DNA of 64,000 nucleotides from Lota lota (Eukaryota > Chordata > Actinopteri > Gadiformes > Lotidae): the NCBI GenBank assembly GCA_026745465.1, contig JACYXH010000446.1, positions 186,001 through 250,000 on the forward strand, given 5' to 3'. Under the pieces are notes generated by a model. That model did no database searches. It was given only the letters and a program-made list of their open reading frames with translations, and was not told the DNA's origin. A program made the translations under genes and the position numbers. The stretch's first letter is position 1; each line of letters starts with the position of its first letter. Of the stretch, positions 12,624-26,524 are shown in pieces.

Positions 12624-15254
12624 TGGCTATCGGTTCTTTTCTAAATATATATATATATAATGTAAATATAAATAAAGTATAAAAGACTATTATGAAATCT
12701 AAAGGAAAGGATGTATACAGTAGGTCTAATATGAAGTATACAATATCTTAGACATAAACATATAAAAATATAGAAAATATAGAAACAAATTAAATAAATA
12801 GATGCCATTTGGTAGATATTTGGTCCAACATGGATGTCCATCATATCATATTCAGTATAATAAAATAATATAATAAAGTACAAACTCATCAAGAGTATGA
12901 CTGATTTGAAGTTGGTAATTGGATATTTTCAGTGTATCACTGTGAATTTGAGTTCCTAGTTTCCTCTTCTACATCTTCTATAGCCTAAATATTCGAACGT
13001 GTAAAAGCTACAATGACTCTAAGTTGCACTATTAACTGCTCCCTGGCACTTCACTTACTCTGCCTGCATAAAATAGTCTAGACTTTGCAGAATTTGATAA
13101 GCCAAGCACTTTGTAAACTCACGAAAGAAATCAATACAAATCAAGTTTGTTACTTACTTAGTCTGAGAGACTCTGTTAAACAAGCTCCTGGAAACAAAGA
13201 GAATGTTTTTTGGAATCATTCAATCAGTTTGAATGCTGTGGCTGACAGCCGCTAAGCGCTAAAAGCTAAGAGCTTTCTAACTGCCATCCCCTATATTTTT
13301 CTAAAACGGTGTGTTTGCTATTTTCGTTTGGTTGATGATGCCCTACTTGTGCTCTGAGTCAGAAATCAAAGCTTTTTAAATACCCTGACTTCAAAAAGAG
13401 GGAAAACATGGCTGAAACTAAATTGCTAATGTTGAGTCACTGGGAATTGTTAAAGCATGACATTTTCCACAAAAATACCAAAGTGGCTTAAATGCTGCTT
13501 TTTCTAAATGTGTATACATAAAATGGACACATATTTGTAAAGAAATATTTTTTCAGAATGTGTAGAAAGAGTGGCGTTCATGGTGAAGGAGTAGGGTAAC
13601 ATAATGCACACCGCAGTTATACACTCGTATACTGTACTCTTCTGTTCTTGCGGGTGCATGCACGCGTATGTATTACAATACCTCCTGTAAGTATGTATGC
13701 ACGCAAAATGGGTTCCTTATGGCTTAAAGGGACAGTAAAATAAGAAACGAGATCACATCAAAGCTGTCACCTATGTGAAAACACAGCCTCCCCCACTCCG
13801 ACTATGGTGGTCAAGGTGTCACGGTTGGTGTCTTGGGTCGGGAAGTTTGGCAGTCATATACGGACCCAACCTCAAACACAGATATAACACATATCCCCAT
13901 TCGGGTTGGCGTGCAAAGATGTAGCTCCACCGCAGGCACCAAGATGAGCTCAACCTCTCCGAACAAGGCAACGCAGGTGTTTGTCAGATGAAGCCGAGGG
14001 CACCTGAGTCATTGTGCCCTTCCTCGATTGGGTTCAGAGGAACATCAACTCCCCGGGGCCACTTCAAAGCAAGGTCACAAAACCAAACCTTGTATACCGT
14101 AAGCCAGGTTCCCGTTGCCTTGTTGAGGATGTGACACCAAAAAAAGTTGAAGCTGTTTTACTGAGGCATATTGAAATCAACCGCAGTGTGGTTTCAGTCA
14201 GTGTTGCATTCATGAATACACAATAACAGTCTGTTTGAATCCCCATCGATGCGCTGTGTTAAACATTCAAGGAGGGTGTCTGCTAAAATGGTTTGGATGT
14301 AAAAAAATAAAACTAAACGAGAAGCCCCCCGGGATAACCAGGAGCTGCTGTGCTGGGGGATAAGAAGCGCAAAAATTAAATTAGGCTAGGCTCTGATGAA
14401 CTCTGAACGTCGGATGTCCTTGGTGGAACGGCCAGCTGGGACACTTTGTCTTTTTGCACTCATGTGTCCAAAGTCTGTCTGTCTGGTCGGCGGCATGGAA
14501 GTGAAATTGTCTCTCTGTTCAAAAGGAGGATGTTAATGATAAAAGCCTGTGGTTATGTACGTGTCATTTTGAGGCGAGACTAGCGCGAGCGTCGTGTTGA
14601 AAGTGCATGGATTGTCTCCTTCAGGCGGAAAAGAATCGCGTCGAAGGACGTTCTGTACCTTTGCAAAAAACAACAACACTAAAACGTAAATTGTACTGTG
14701 GGGGAGAAGGGATGGGGAGGTATGGGAGGGCCTTTTCTTTGTGATAGGTTTATGATTTTTCTGGAACAGGTTGGCAATGTTCTGTGTTGAGGATAACTCT
14801 GTTACATCAGTAGGAACAGCAGTATTCCTCTTACACTTCACATAATACTCAAAAACCACAGCTGAAGGTCATGCATCAACAGCAGTATTTCTCTTACACT
14901 TCACAGAAGACTCAGAGCTGAAAATCGTCTATGCATGTGTGTGTGTGTGTGTGTGTGTTTGTTCCTGTGTCTCCTCTCATCTCTTTAAAAAAAAAATTTT
15001 TGCACGTTGAATCAATGTTTGTGCCACATTGCCTGAAGACGGGAACTTCACCATAAATGTCAGGGGGGTCACAGACCCCTCAGCCCTCCACTACGTTTTC
15101 TGCTTGACTCCTCGTGGACGATGTGCCCTATCGACTCCTCATGTCCACTCTATTTCAGATCACAAAACACACACACACACACACACACACACATACCCTA
15201 AACCCTCAAGTCTCAGTTTGACTTGCTATCAAGGCGCCAAGGAAAGCAATTTTA

Positions 15255-15927
15255 TGCCAGGATCAGACTACATGAATTCAGCCCGATTTTGACACGATTT
15301 GTTGTCACATGCCATCTTTCTGCGTCGCGGGCGATTATGAACATCGCGATCGGGCTGTCGTGCTCCGTGAAGTGTCACATGGTCAACAGCCATGTGGCGT
15401 CTGGGTAATTTATTTTATGTTCCTGCCTAGTTTGACAACTCCTATGACCTGTTCCTTGACGTTGACTAATAGGATGATAGAGTGCTCTCTGGTGCTCGTA
15501 CGTAAACATGGCAAAGAGAAAGAGGGATGCTGGCAGGTGGAACAATGAAACCGAGGAACGGGTCATTGAGCAGTGGCATATTTACAAATGCTTTACCTTT
15601 AGTTCTCTTTGAAGGACAGGCAGCCCATACGGCCCTCTTCGTGACACTCAGGAACGTTTTTTTTCTTTTCGGAATAATACACCGCCAGCATCACACATAA
15701 CGCCTCTGTAGCTATGATTGACAATTTCTTGACCCTCCACCCCGACAACATTTAAACTCGCACACGGTCTTCAAAGGCAGAATATAATGACCGGCATACT
15801 TTAAAAGAAGTCAGTCTCCCGGCCCAGACATGGCAAGAATTGATGGCACTAAGATTGCCTAATCTGACATGGTGAGTCTTGGTGACCACCGTGAAAGACA
15901 CAAATATTGTGTAGTCTGATCCTGGCA
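15255..15927. mobile_element. Non-autonomous DNA transposon, PIF/Harbinger-like (673 bp)
   Basis: The ends are perfect 18-bp inverted repeats beginning TGCCAGGATCAGACTACA. They are flanked on both sides by TTA (15,252-15,254 and 15,928-15,930), read as a 3-bp target-site duplication. A TWA duplication is typical of PIF/Harbinger elements. The interior encodes no recognisable transposase, so a deletion derivative is likely. The superfamily is inferred only from the ends. Confidence 0.75.
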
Positions 15928-17189
15928 TTAGAGGCTGCAGTCAGGGGAAAATAAACGCCAAGCTAGCGAAAAGATTACATTTGGACTATGAGTCGGATGA
16001 GATGCTATGGTGTGTGTTGGGGCCGTATAATGTATTCAGATTCAGTTCATCCAGATCAAAATAAAAGGGAAGGGAAGGGAGTGGGACAGTCTGAGGGATA
16101 TTTATTCCTCACACCGACGCGGGCCAGACAGACACAGACACTGATTGGGTGGAACAGAATCTCTGTAATCAACGCGTGGTTGTTCCACGCTGTACAGAAC
16201 GCCAGCAGCCTTCAAATAGTTCACCTTCAGCCCACTACCATAATCCCCCTCCAAAAACAACCGCAACCCTATATATATTCATACGACAATATATACTACA
16301 AACTTTGAACTACATATTTTTTTTTAAGTCAACATTTAATGAACACAACAAGGCAAAGCTATGTCTTATGAAGATTAGATAGATTAATTTTGGCAGTTTT
16401 TTCTGAAGTGTTTATGACTTGATGGAAAAGACGTTGAGAAGATCCTATTTAAAGGGACAGACTGATCTGACCTTGCAGATCCAGTATCGCAGTAACATTA
16501 TATTCAGAACAAAGGCATCCCAACCTCTGTCCAGAACCATTTCTACTAACATTAAAAAGTACAAGAAGTCTTACATGACAAAAAAACAAGCTTTTACTTT
16601 AGCTGCAGCTGTTGTTACTGTTATGTTATTGTAATTAAGTATGCTCTTTAGCTCCTTGGCTGCGAAACACAAAACTAATTACCCACTTTGGGACACTAAA
16701 ATTTTAATTGAATTGGATTCCAACAAATGGTTCTGACACCTTGGCCTTTTCATTTTTTCCTTCCATCCATGGAAATCCACATTTTGATTGGCCAACTCAG
16801 AGCATAGGCACTATTAAAGACAATTTTACTTGCCACATAGGGACCATCAAAAAATCCCACTGTCGACCACTCCAAATTTATTTCCATTTATAATGAAACA
16901 TGAAACTCTAAATGCCAAAACACGACACATGACCGCAATTAATGGAAGTGACATCATCCCTCGGTGACATTCAACGGCATCTCCAGGGAGGTATAACCTG
17001 TCCACTTTGATGGTGCTCAAACCGGAGTTTGCAGCCCTGCCCCGAAAATAAAATAAATAACATTACAAAAGCGAGTAGTGAAATGAGTTAGCTCTCTCTC
17101 TCTCTCTCTCTCGTCCAAATTTGTTTCGTTTTTTGCGTCATCCATCATGTTACAGCCAAGGGGGTGCAGTGTATCAACCCCTGTGAGGA

Positions 17190-17272
17190 CCTTGGGGGGG
17201 GGGGGGGGGGGGGTTAGTCAGTGGGACAAGGAGAGAGTTAGGGAGGGGGAGGGGGAGGGGGGGGGGACACCG
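17190..17272. repeat. Poly-G and G-rich run
   Basis: A run of about 20 G is followed by GGGGGA repeats and a second G10-type run. It satisfies simple G-quadruplex patterns on the plus strand. Confidence 0.85.
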
Positions 17273-20200
17273 CTTCCGTTGCCATGTCAACCCAGCCTCA
17301 TTGTGCCATGTGGAGTTTTTCTGCTCCTCTGCCCTAATCACACGGCATACGTCCGGAGCGCGCCCCGCCCAGTCTGCCGGAGCGAAGGTGGTCTGCGGGC
17401 TAACTGTATCCCTGCCCCAGCTGTCACGTCTGGACGCCGCCACCCTGGGAGACGTGCAGCCGGTGGCCAGGCGGGAGCCGACGGGCCCTTGACCCGATGA
17501 GCGTCTTCAAGGAAACGACATCGTCGCTGGCATAGGTGGACTTACAGCAACGGGTGGGCTAGCTGTTGCCTTGCATGCTCGGTAAAGTCTCTTAAAAAAA
17601 AAAAAAAAAAAACCTGCTCAACCGTACGTACACCCACTCACCCAAGCTCACCCACCCATGGATGCCGTCACCACCATCGCCCTAAGGCTGTCATTGAGCT
17701 AATGACTCTGTAGCTGACCTGAATGAAGGCACGATGTACACTAACAGTGGTTGGACACACTTACACATTCGTTTTAGATAGATAGGTACTTTATTCATCC
17801 TCGAGGGGAAATTAAGGCATTTCAGCAGCTCACATCAAAAGCAGATTCAGATTCATATTATTAATAGTAATAATAACAAGAGGTTGTCTTGCACTTTGTG
17901 CTCGACACCCTAAAAGAAGTAAGTGATGGTTGAATAAAAAAGAGTTAGTTCCTGGAATCGGTAGTTTCGCCTGTCCTGCTACTGTCAGTCAACACTGAAA
18001 TCCTGATGCCTGCCCGTGAACCGTTCTCTCTCCTGATTGGAAAAAACGGGATACCGGAAGTGTTTTGTCTGTTAACTACAGAGCGGAGGGACTGGGAGAC
18101 CCATGTTACTGACCAAACACTCTATATCAGTGATGGCTGTTGTAATATAGAGCTATTTAACACTTACTGTCACTAATAAATGCTTACAGAGCCTGTGTTT
18201 CTGATGTCGCCTGCTTTGATAGCATTACATCATGCAACAATTATTATGCTCATTAGGTCCTCTCTGTTACCACAGATCAGAGAAAGGAAAAACAGATGTG
18301 TTCTTAGTTATTCATTGACGGCATTCCACTGTCTCCCCTGATTTAAAGATGCATCATACTAAATTGTCACTGCTGATTACAGAAGCGTGTCATTCAGATA
18401 TCCTCTCTCTCTCCCATGGCAGCTCTCATTAGCTTAATTTGTGGGTTGTGCTCATCAAAACGACTCACGTTGAACCACGACTATTTTCACAGTAGAGCTT
18501 GTTTACACACTGAGATTATATTAGATGTTCACAATCATTTACTCCCAACAGACATCTGGCTTGATAGTGATGATGTAATGATGATGAGTATCGATAGTGA
18601 TGATGTAATGATGATGAGGAATAATAGTGATAATGAAATGATGAGGAATGACATTGATTGGTAGTGGTGATGATGAGGATGACAATGACAGCATAGCATG
18701 ATTCAGCACTTAATGGCAGTGTGGTTAAGATTGGACTCTGAGGTTAATATACTTTGCCCTGACCTGAATACCAATGAGAAGAAAAGTGAATAAATAGGCT
18801 TAATTTCTGTGAAATAAAATAATTTAATCTGGGTTGAAACTTTGAGAGAGCAATGAAAAAAGTACCCGAAAATTTAGAAATACACAATGTTGTTATGCTA
18901 TGTTGAATACAAATCAGACTAGACTTGAAACTAGGTTATGCATATTAGGTTTCTCATTTGCATGAAGCTCAGATCTACTTTATTTTCATACAGCAAAAAA
19001 CTGCATAAAGTAGGACAGCAATATTTAAACAATATTGTCATGAAATACATGAGGTTCATCTTCTTTCTACTTGCATCTATTTCTGTCCATTCAAAGCAAA
19101 TGTGAAATGGCATGAAGTGCACATAATAGTTTTGTGACCCCATTAATAAATGAAACAGGTAGGCCTACTTATCGCAGGACGAAATGTAGGCCAAATAGGG
19201 TTTGATCTGTTGGGATTTGAGCAGATTGTGCGGAAAGGTGTGAAAACGTTCTAGCCAGCTGTGTTAGCCCCTTGCATGCCTCATATGACGCAGAGCAGAA
19301 ACATTGTATAATAGTTAAGCCCGCCATTGATATGAATATGGATGTAAAATGGAATTCATTTGGAATTGATCAAATTAATGGCATTCATCAAACGTGTGAG
19401 TGCAGAAATAAGCAAACCAAGTAGAAAAAGTCAACTTCCTCAAAACAAGGGACCAATTGTTGACAAGTTCCATGGGTTTATCTGCATTTGAAGACCTACC
19501 AATACACACATGTGTCTGCTCGTGATGCAATTGCTGAGGTACAGTTGGAATTAACACTAAAATGAGGCCAGACCCTTGGGAACACAGCGAGCTGGCCATA
19601 GACAAATGAGGCATCAATATTTACTACAGATAGGCCGAGGGTCCTGGTGAAAGAGGTTGAATCCAAGTAAATAAGTGATACACTGCAAACCTTTTATCCT
19701 GTTGAATGCTGTCATCCATATACAACGTTATGTAAGTTAGAAGTCATAGTGAATGATCCGAGTTATGATCTGGTGTGTTTATGAAAATATTTGAAGTTGG
19801 CTAAAAGTATAAAGGTGCTTACCCTCATGCAATCGATACTGTGAGGACTCAATGAACAACCTTTTTGTACGTCGCAATTTACATCGTAGGCCTACTTTCT
19901 TTTCCATTTCCAATGCTAAATGTTCTTTTGTTTCAGTTCTTGCTTGATTGTCTATCACTCAATTGCATTGACTGTATCACAACCTCTTTCTTCTCTGTTG
20001 GGACCCAATAATATGAAAGTGTGTGAGGTCACTTAATGGAATTGATTTGAGCCTAGCGCGAACCTGACGTCATATTACTTAACTTTACAGTCAATAGTTT
20101 TTATGTGTTGTTTTTATTGTTTCCCAGTTCACATAGCAAGGGTAGTTCACAAAGTTGACATCACCATGTTACATTACTAACCCTGTATATCAGTTGTTAG

Positions 20201-20635
20201 CATACGTGTTACCACTTGGTTTCAAGACTATCTGTATGAATCTGGGCCAGGTTCATATATATTCATCATAAAAATGTATTTATGCTAATGTTTCAACAGT
20301 TGGTTAGCAAAAAAACGAAGATATTTCCGATAATATAAGTATAAGCTCCACATTTAGTAGAAAAGCAATAATCCTACACAGCGGCCCTTAATAAAGTATT
20401 TAAAACGTGTGATGTCGTGTGATCTCGGTGTAAGCCGTCATGTTTAGCCAAGTCTGGGACTAACTGGGCCATGGGTCAAGTGTCTCCAGCCTGTTTAACA
20501 TCTCATTGAACATGTTGCTAACTCGCTGTGGCCGTACTCCTGAGTGTGTTTCCAAATATTCTATCACTTCAGCCAATCAGATACCGTGGATGCTCATCTC
20601 ACACCTGTATGACAATCCTCCTACCACCCCCCCCG

Positions 20636-20663
20636 CCATATGATGCCCAACGGCATCATATGG
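20636..20663. repeat. Perfect hairpin, 12-bp arms, 4-nt loop
   Basis: 'ccatatgatgcc' and 'ggcatcatatgg' are separated by 'caac'. Confidence 0.85.
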
Positions 20664-20991
20664 TGCCCCAACGGCTGTGACATATTAACATGCAATGTAA
20701 CATCCAAAGCGTGAGAGGTTTTCAGCTGATACTCTGATAGATTTCTTATTATATCCTCACGACCAACAGAAGGCAATATTTTCAAAATGTACTGTATATT
20801 TGTGTGTCTTTGGGATCATTAGTATGTTTGAAGAGGAGAATACTGTATACATATATAATCTATAGACTCAATTTCCAAAAAAACAACAACAAAAAACAAA
20901 TACAACCACAAACGTTGAACAAACGAATCATCACTTGGCATTATTGAGCAAACGTCTTGTGGTAAAAAGACATACAAATATAAACCACTGT

Positions 20992-21300
20992 GGGAGTGTG
21001 TGTTGATGATGGCTGGTTTAAGCAGCCTCACCTGGCTTGAGTCAGTCTGATTGGGTGAGCTGGAGCTGGAGCTGGAGCTGGGTGAGGCTGCACACCGTTT
21101 GCACATTGAGCAATCAGTGTGCACAGGTTAAACCAACCATCACCACACACACTCCGGGATATATCCTACATGGCAACATGGAGCACCAGGCCATGTACCA
21201 TTAGCGGCAAACCCTACAATAAACTGGCTACAACAACAACAACAACAACAACAACACCACCCTGTGTCCTTTGCCTGGAGGAGCCCAATAAAAGTGGTGG
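20992..21300. mobile_element. Foldback (MITE-like) repeat, copy 1
   Basis: 'gtgtgttgatgatggctggttta' near 20,997 is inverted as 'ttaaaccaaccatcaccacac' near 21,128, giving a ~165-bp foldback core. Similarity to a second copy at 36,578-36,845 continues beyond the core ('cctacatggca', 'ctggaggagccca'). The middle holds a small 'agctgg' repeat. The family was not identified. Confidence 0.7.
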
Positions 21301-23059
21301 GTCTAGCATTGGACATTGTTACTACCACTTTTACATAAATAATTAAGTTGGTGCTGTCTAAAGGTTTGGCACCCATAGTCTTCACCATTCCAAGTTTCCA
21401 ACAGGGATTCAGATTTCGACGTTTTCTTCGTGCCACTAGGCCCTTTCGATCCTTCACATTTTAAATCGCTCACCCTCCAACTCTGGGACCTACAGAGCCC
21501 AGAGATTATACCTCATATTGTCCGATTAAAAGACTCAGTGGGGTCACAGCAGCAGCAACAAGAACACCATCATGGAAAATACATTCCTTGCGTTACCTGA
21601 CGTTCCCTTCTGTGGCACCAGAGTAACCAATACTTCTGTCACACAAAACCGCTGATGCATTCTGGGGCTCAGAAGCTCTCTTCTGCTGTGTTATAAAAAG
21701 AATGACTATCAATATTTCACGACAAAGCATTACGTCTTATTCACAGATGCAAAGGTTTGCGTCGCACTGAGCACTTTTGTTTGGCCTGGTTCCTTCAGTT
21801 GGTAGCCTCACACCGCGGTTAATGGCTATCCTATTTGGGGAACCTGTTATAATGCGAGTGATGGTTCCACCTTTGGGTGCCTTCTCGGGGTTAAACAGAA
21901 CTACAATAAAGTGTTCGGATGGCTTACTGCCAAGAAGTGGAACACACAGGCTTACACTTAAGTTAAAATGTAAATTTAGTTTCTTCCCCATACGAGTATT
22001 ATTAAAATGTTCCCCAAAGCGAGAGGAAAATATAGTCTAGCAGGAAGACATAATATGGGTGTCATGTGAGAACATGAGAAGGCTTAATGTGGGCTATAAT
22101 CGATTAAACCCAAAAAAAATGTCAAGATTTGTTTTCTATCTAGTAATTTCACCTATTTAACAGAGTATAAATAAAGGATGTAGCACTCAAGGGAGTGTTA
22201 AATGTTGGATATACACTAAAGTATGTTTTAAGTATAAATTATACAGATTCATGTCATGGATAAATGATGACTAAACAGCTACATAAAACGTTGAAAGCCA
22301 TCATCTGTGTATAAAAACATTAAAGAAGAATTGTTGGTGTGATAATGGGATGAGTGAAAACAATAAGGTTTAAAAAATATTTTTTTAACAATTACAATTC
22401 AATTACATTTTCACAGCTAAAGCAATTAAAACAGTTGGAGGTCGGGGTACTATAAACATGATGTTTAATCAGGCTGAAAACAGGTAAACAAGTTATTACT
22501 AGGCCTGATTAGAAATCCAACTTTGCTGGCACACTAGGTAGTAGTGTTTTCTTGCAGCTCCAGAGACATGAGGTTAAATCGCTCAGAATCTTGGATTTCC
22601 TCCCAGGACTCCGATTTAGTTTCCACCTGGGTACTCATATATTTGAAGTACATACATTACCCAAGTGTCTTCCTGTCTTGCCACCCCAAGGCATGCTGGG
22701 ATATGCTCCATTCCCAACCTGAGCTCTGCTGGGAATGTGTAAAAGGGGGCATGATCGCAGAGATTTTAAGTATTTAATACTTGAACAATAATCGATGTTT
22801 TCTTGTTATAATCATGCAATTATTTATTAAATAGTACTTTATTATAGTATGTTCTTAGACAGTAATGCTATTCCAGTATATTTTTTATTCAAATGCCGCC
22901 CCAATTTTTGCGCAAAGTTGAGCGCTCATGCTTGCACTCTCGTTGACAAAAGGCAAACTTTGGATATTACTTTCAACAGCAGAAACTACTCCCATTAATG
23001 TCAAGATAAAATACATTACAAGGTGCCACTGTGCATAAACCCATGGTTTGTGACGAAAC

Positions 23060-23098
23060 ACTGGCGTGTTGTGATAATGTGGATCACAACACGCCAGT
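23060..23098. repeat. Perfect hairpin, 16-bp arms, 7-nt loop
   Basis: 'actggcgtgttgtgat' (23,060-23,075) and its exact reverse complement (23,083-23,098) flank 'aatgtgg'. Confidence 0.9.
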
Positions 23099-23863
23099 CC
23101 TCTGAGGGCCAAAGAAAACAGCTGTCTGACTGAAGACGAGTATCTTGGGAATTCTTTTGCCATAAAGAGAATGCCTACATACTCAATACAGACCTGGCAT
23201 GTTAGCAGGAAGGCAACATTATATATATATATATATTATGACTGTTGGAGCCAACAAAATGATTTTCAGAATAATATATATTTTAGTCTCTTTAGTTATG
23301 TGCGACTAAACTTACAGTAACCTTGAAAATAATCAGCTGACAAAATGTTTTTAGAATATTAAATAATTCTTGAGTCTTGGAGCTCCCTGTTCAACTAAAA
23401 TCCCAGTTTCCTTAAGGGAATGAACTGACAAAATGTTTTTCCCAAAAATATATGATTTAGACTCTATAGCTAGACCAAACTCACTGTAACCTTAAGAGAC
23501 CCAGCAGCATCCTTAGGGTAAAGAGAGTGTAAAGTTCTGGGCTGACTTCACGGAGACGCCCCAGGGATAGCTCAGATGTCCTGGGGCAAGCTCTGGGAGT
23601 CAGTGGGGCGTAGCGTGTGTGGTGAGTTAGTGAAAGTAAAGTTAGGGACTAGACTCAGGTATTATGTTGAATTTGTCTTTTGTAGGCAATGGAGGCTAAA
23701 CTGTTGTGTCATGTGAGCCACTTTTTTTCTGTTTTACTTGTCTTACCTTTTTTGTATTAGTCCTTTTACATTTAATCTTGTTAGTTTCTTACATTATAAC
23801 CATTACTTTGTCTAAATGATATCATGGAAAAGTACCCAAATGATAAAATATATGTATTTCATA

Positions 23864-23929
<66 letters not shown>

Positions 23930-24567
23930 TGTATATATATACTGTATATATACATACATACAAACATATATATGCACGCGTGTGTGTGTGTGCGTGTGGG
24001 GGGGGGGGGGGGGGGGGGGATATGCTGGATCAAAATAAGACCCCCCCCCCTTCCCCATTGAGGGAAGCCATTTAAACATGAAACCACACAGGGTGCAGCC
24101 CTGCAGTTCAAAAGGACATGAACACACATACAGAGCCCGACCTGACCAGCACTTGCTGCTTCAGTTCACCGGGACCTCTCCCAGCGAGGGCTTCATGAGG
24201 CTGACAGGTCCAGATTGGGCCCATCAGCACCAACCTCTATCGGCTATAATTGGTGGTGCTGGTGGGGAGCCCCATTATCTCAATTTCACATTGTGGTGGA
24301 AATAATATGTGAACACCCCCCTCCCCTCCCTCCCTCCCTCCCTCCCCTCCCTCCTATTGGCATGGAGGGCTCTTCAGGCACACAGCTTCACCTTCTAGAT
24401 ACAGGCGACAGACAGTGTCAGGCTGTTTCCATGTGAAGCTCCATAATGAGGCAAACTTGCGGAGGGAAAATAGGTCATCATCTGCATAGAAGGATAACGC
24501 CAGCACGCTACGCCAATGTCAGTTGCTACACTGCCTTATGTACAATTACCCATGTGAAGCCTCCAAG

Positions 24568-24695
24568 CGGTTAGCACAGTTAGCACGGTTAGCACAGTTA
24601 GTGCAGTTAGCACAGTAAGTGCAGTTAGCACAGTTAAACCCGTTAGCACAAATAGCACAGATGGCACAGTTTGTGCAGTTAGCACGGTTAACACG
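24568..24695. repeat. Minisatellite of 9-bp ttagcacag-type units
   Basis: About fourteen degenerate copies of 'ttagcacag' or 'ttagtgcag'. Confidence 0.85.
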
Positions 24696-25921
24696 TATGC
24701 TGTTGTTTTGTTTGAGGATGAAATGCCATTGGTTTGCATGGGGAAGGCACAGTACTGTGGACATACTCTGATGTAAATAGACAGATGAAACACACAGACA
24801 CACACACACACACACACACACACACATTTTAGATCCTTCCATAATTATATGTTACATATTGTAAATGCTTATATATGCTTTTTTTGTGGTGTGTGCAGTA
24901 CCCTGCAATAACCTCTAGGGGCCCTATAACCCCCATTTGAGCTCCACTGTTCTAAACCCTCGACAGCAACGACAGACACCATTCAAGTCACAGGGTCGTC
25001 TTTTTGTGCCCTCTTCATCCCCATCCACAACAACACCTTTATACTTAGTGTTGCTCAGAACCAGCTAGCCATTAAAGCACAAGATAAATCAGATTAACCC
25101 CAACTGTTCATATTATAAACAGAGAGACAAGAATGGACCGGGTTGCATTGATGTAATCCTCTTGCCCACAGGCCAAGTCAATAATGGGCCAACATATCAC
25201 GCAGATGGTAAGGAAGGCTTTGAATTAAGCTGCCGTAATCAAAACCGGAACCATCTGGTTGATAGTAAATACATTTCAAACAAAACATCTGCAATACATG
25301 GCATGATAAAAAGTATTACGTAAGAAGGCTATAGATAAATACATAGCGTGTAATATATGTGAATGAAAATAAAGGAAAGGTGAATATTTCATGAATGTAC
25401 TTGAATATCCTTTGGAATCAATAAATTACTTTTTTTCTTTCATCCAAAGATGAATGTCATTAATGAGCAGCTAAGGGGCGAGTGCATCTTGATCAGGGAT
25501 GTATACACCTGTATACAGGTGTACTTTGGGTTTTTTATTACCTTTCGGCTGGGAGTCAACCAACCGGACCGCTATCACCTGCTCCCTAAATGGAGATGAT
25601 ACAGTTACCCAAAACAACCCTAACTGGTAGTTACCTTCAAAACCTACGCTACGACGCACCCACTTAACCAAAGAACACACAAGAGTACACAGAACAGTTA
25701 AAACATAAATTAATATTATCTTTATGGACATCTTGGGCCCGAAAATAAATGCAGACACAAGAAGTGTTTCAAGCGCTTGAGGGATAAACATACGGGCCGG
25801 TGGTAAATGACCCGGGAGACCAGAGGTGCTCGCCTGTACCTGCCAGACTCTCCTGGTACAGGTGTGTCTGGGCCTTTACGGTCGTTAAGTAGTGTCACTC
25901 ACCTGAAGAGGTAGCCGGCGA

Positions 25922-25943
25922 GTCAGTTTGACGTCAAACTGAC
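25922..25943. promoter_or_regulatory. 22-bp perfect palindrome containing a CRE (TGACGTCA)
   Basis: The 22 bases from 25,922 are their own reverse complement and are centred on TGACGTCA, the full CREB/ATF consensus, at 25,929-25,936. No promoter or transcript is visible nearby, so a regulatory role is only a possibility. Confidence 0.4.
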
Positions 25944-26446
25944 CCAAAGACCAGCACAGCAATTATGATGTTTTGGATGGTGTCAGCTCATTTCCTGTCA
26001 AACTGACTGTTTTGGGATTTTGGAGTATGTGTATATTAAGGTGTTGCAGAATGTGAAGTGTAATATTCTCTGATGTGTGAACTTTTAGAACAAAGATCTG
26101 AACTTTAATGTAAAAAATATCAGTGTTATGCATTTGAAAAAAATCTCAAATGTACATTTCAACCCGAGATTAATGTGCTTATATTCCTGAATAATTTAAC
26201 TGTACATCCTCAATTTTATGGTTACACGCTCTCACTTCATGTTGAGTCTGAATGCATCTAGACCTTTGCAACAATTCTTGCAATTAACTTTTTCAAACTT
26301 AAGTTGTGCACACGGAAGAGTTTAGAGTTGAGAGAACAGACGTGATCGTCAAACCAAACACCCAACTAAGCTCTAATCTAAGTGTATTTAAAAGGTTTTG
26401 GGAACAGCTGTGGCTGAATTGGCTCTGCTTTTTAGAGAGGGTGAGT

Positions 26447-26448
<2 letters not shown>

Positions 26449-26523
<75 letters not shown>
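26449..26523. repeat. (GT)n microsatellite
   Basis: About 37 uninterrupted GT units. Confidence 0.95.

Positions 26524-26524
<1 letters not shown>

Larger units (their letters stand above)
8873..15254. other. Intergenic, no gene seen
   Basis: AT-rich sequence with (GT)n near 9,618-9,646, a poly-C run near 10,479-10,501, a ~600-bp pyrimidine tract, a (GA)n tract and (GT)n near 14,936-14,957. No exon with convincing splice signals or a known domain was recognised on either strand. Confidence 0.6.
15931..20990. other. Intergenic, no gene seen
   Basis: Contains a GC-rich patch at 17,340-17,520 beside a G-rich run, a LINE-tail-like motif near 17,780-17,815, a (GAT)-type minisatellite near 18,562-18,685 and a hairpin at 20,636-20,663. 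No gene model is supportable. Confidence 0.55.

Noticed and set aside
17147..17500. 117-codon open frame over the G-rich and GC-rich patch
   Set aside because: Low complexity at its start, several overlapping frames open, no domain.
22885..23163. 92-codon minus-strand frame
   Set aside because: It overlaps the perfect hairpin at 23,060-23,098 and shows no domain or splice support.
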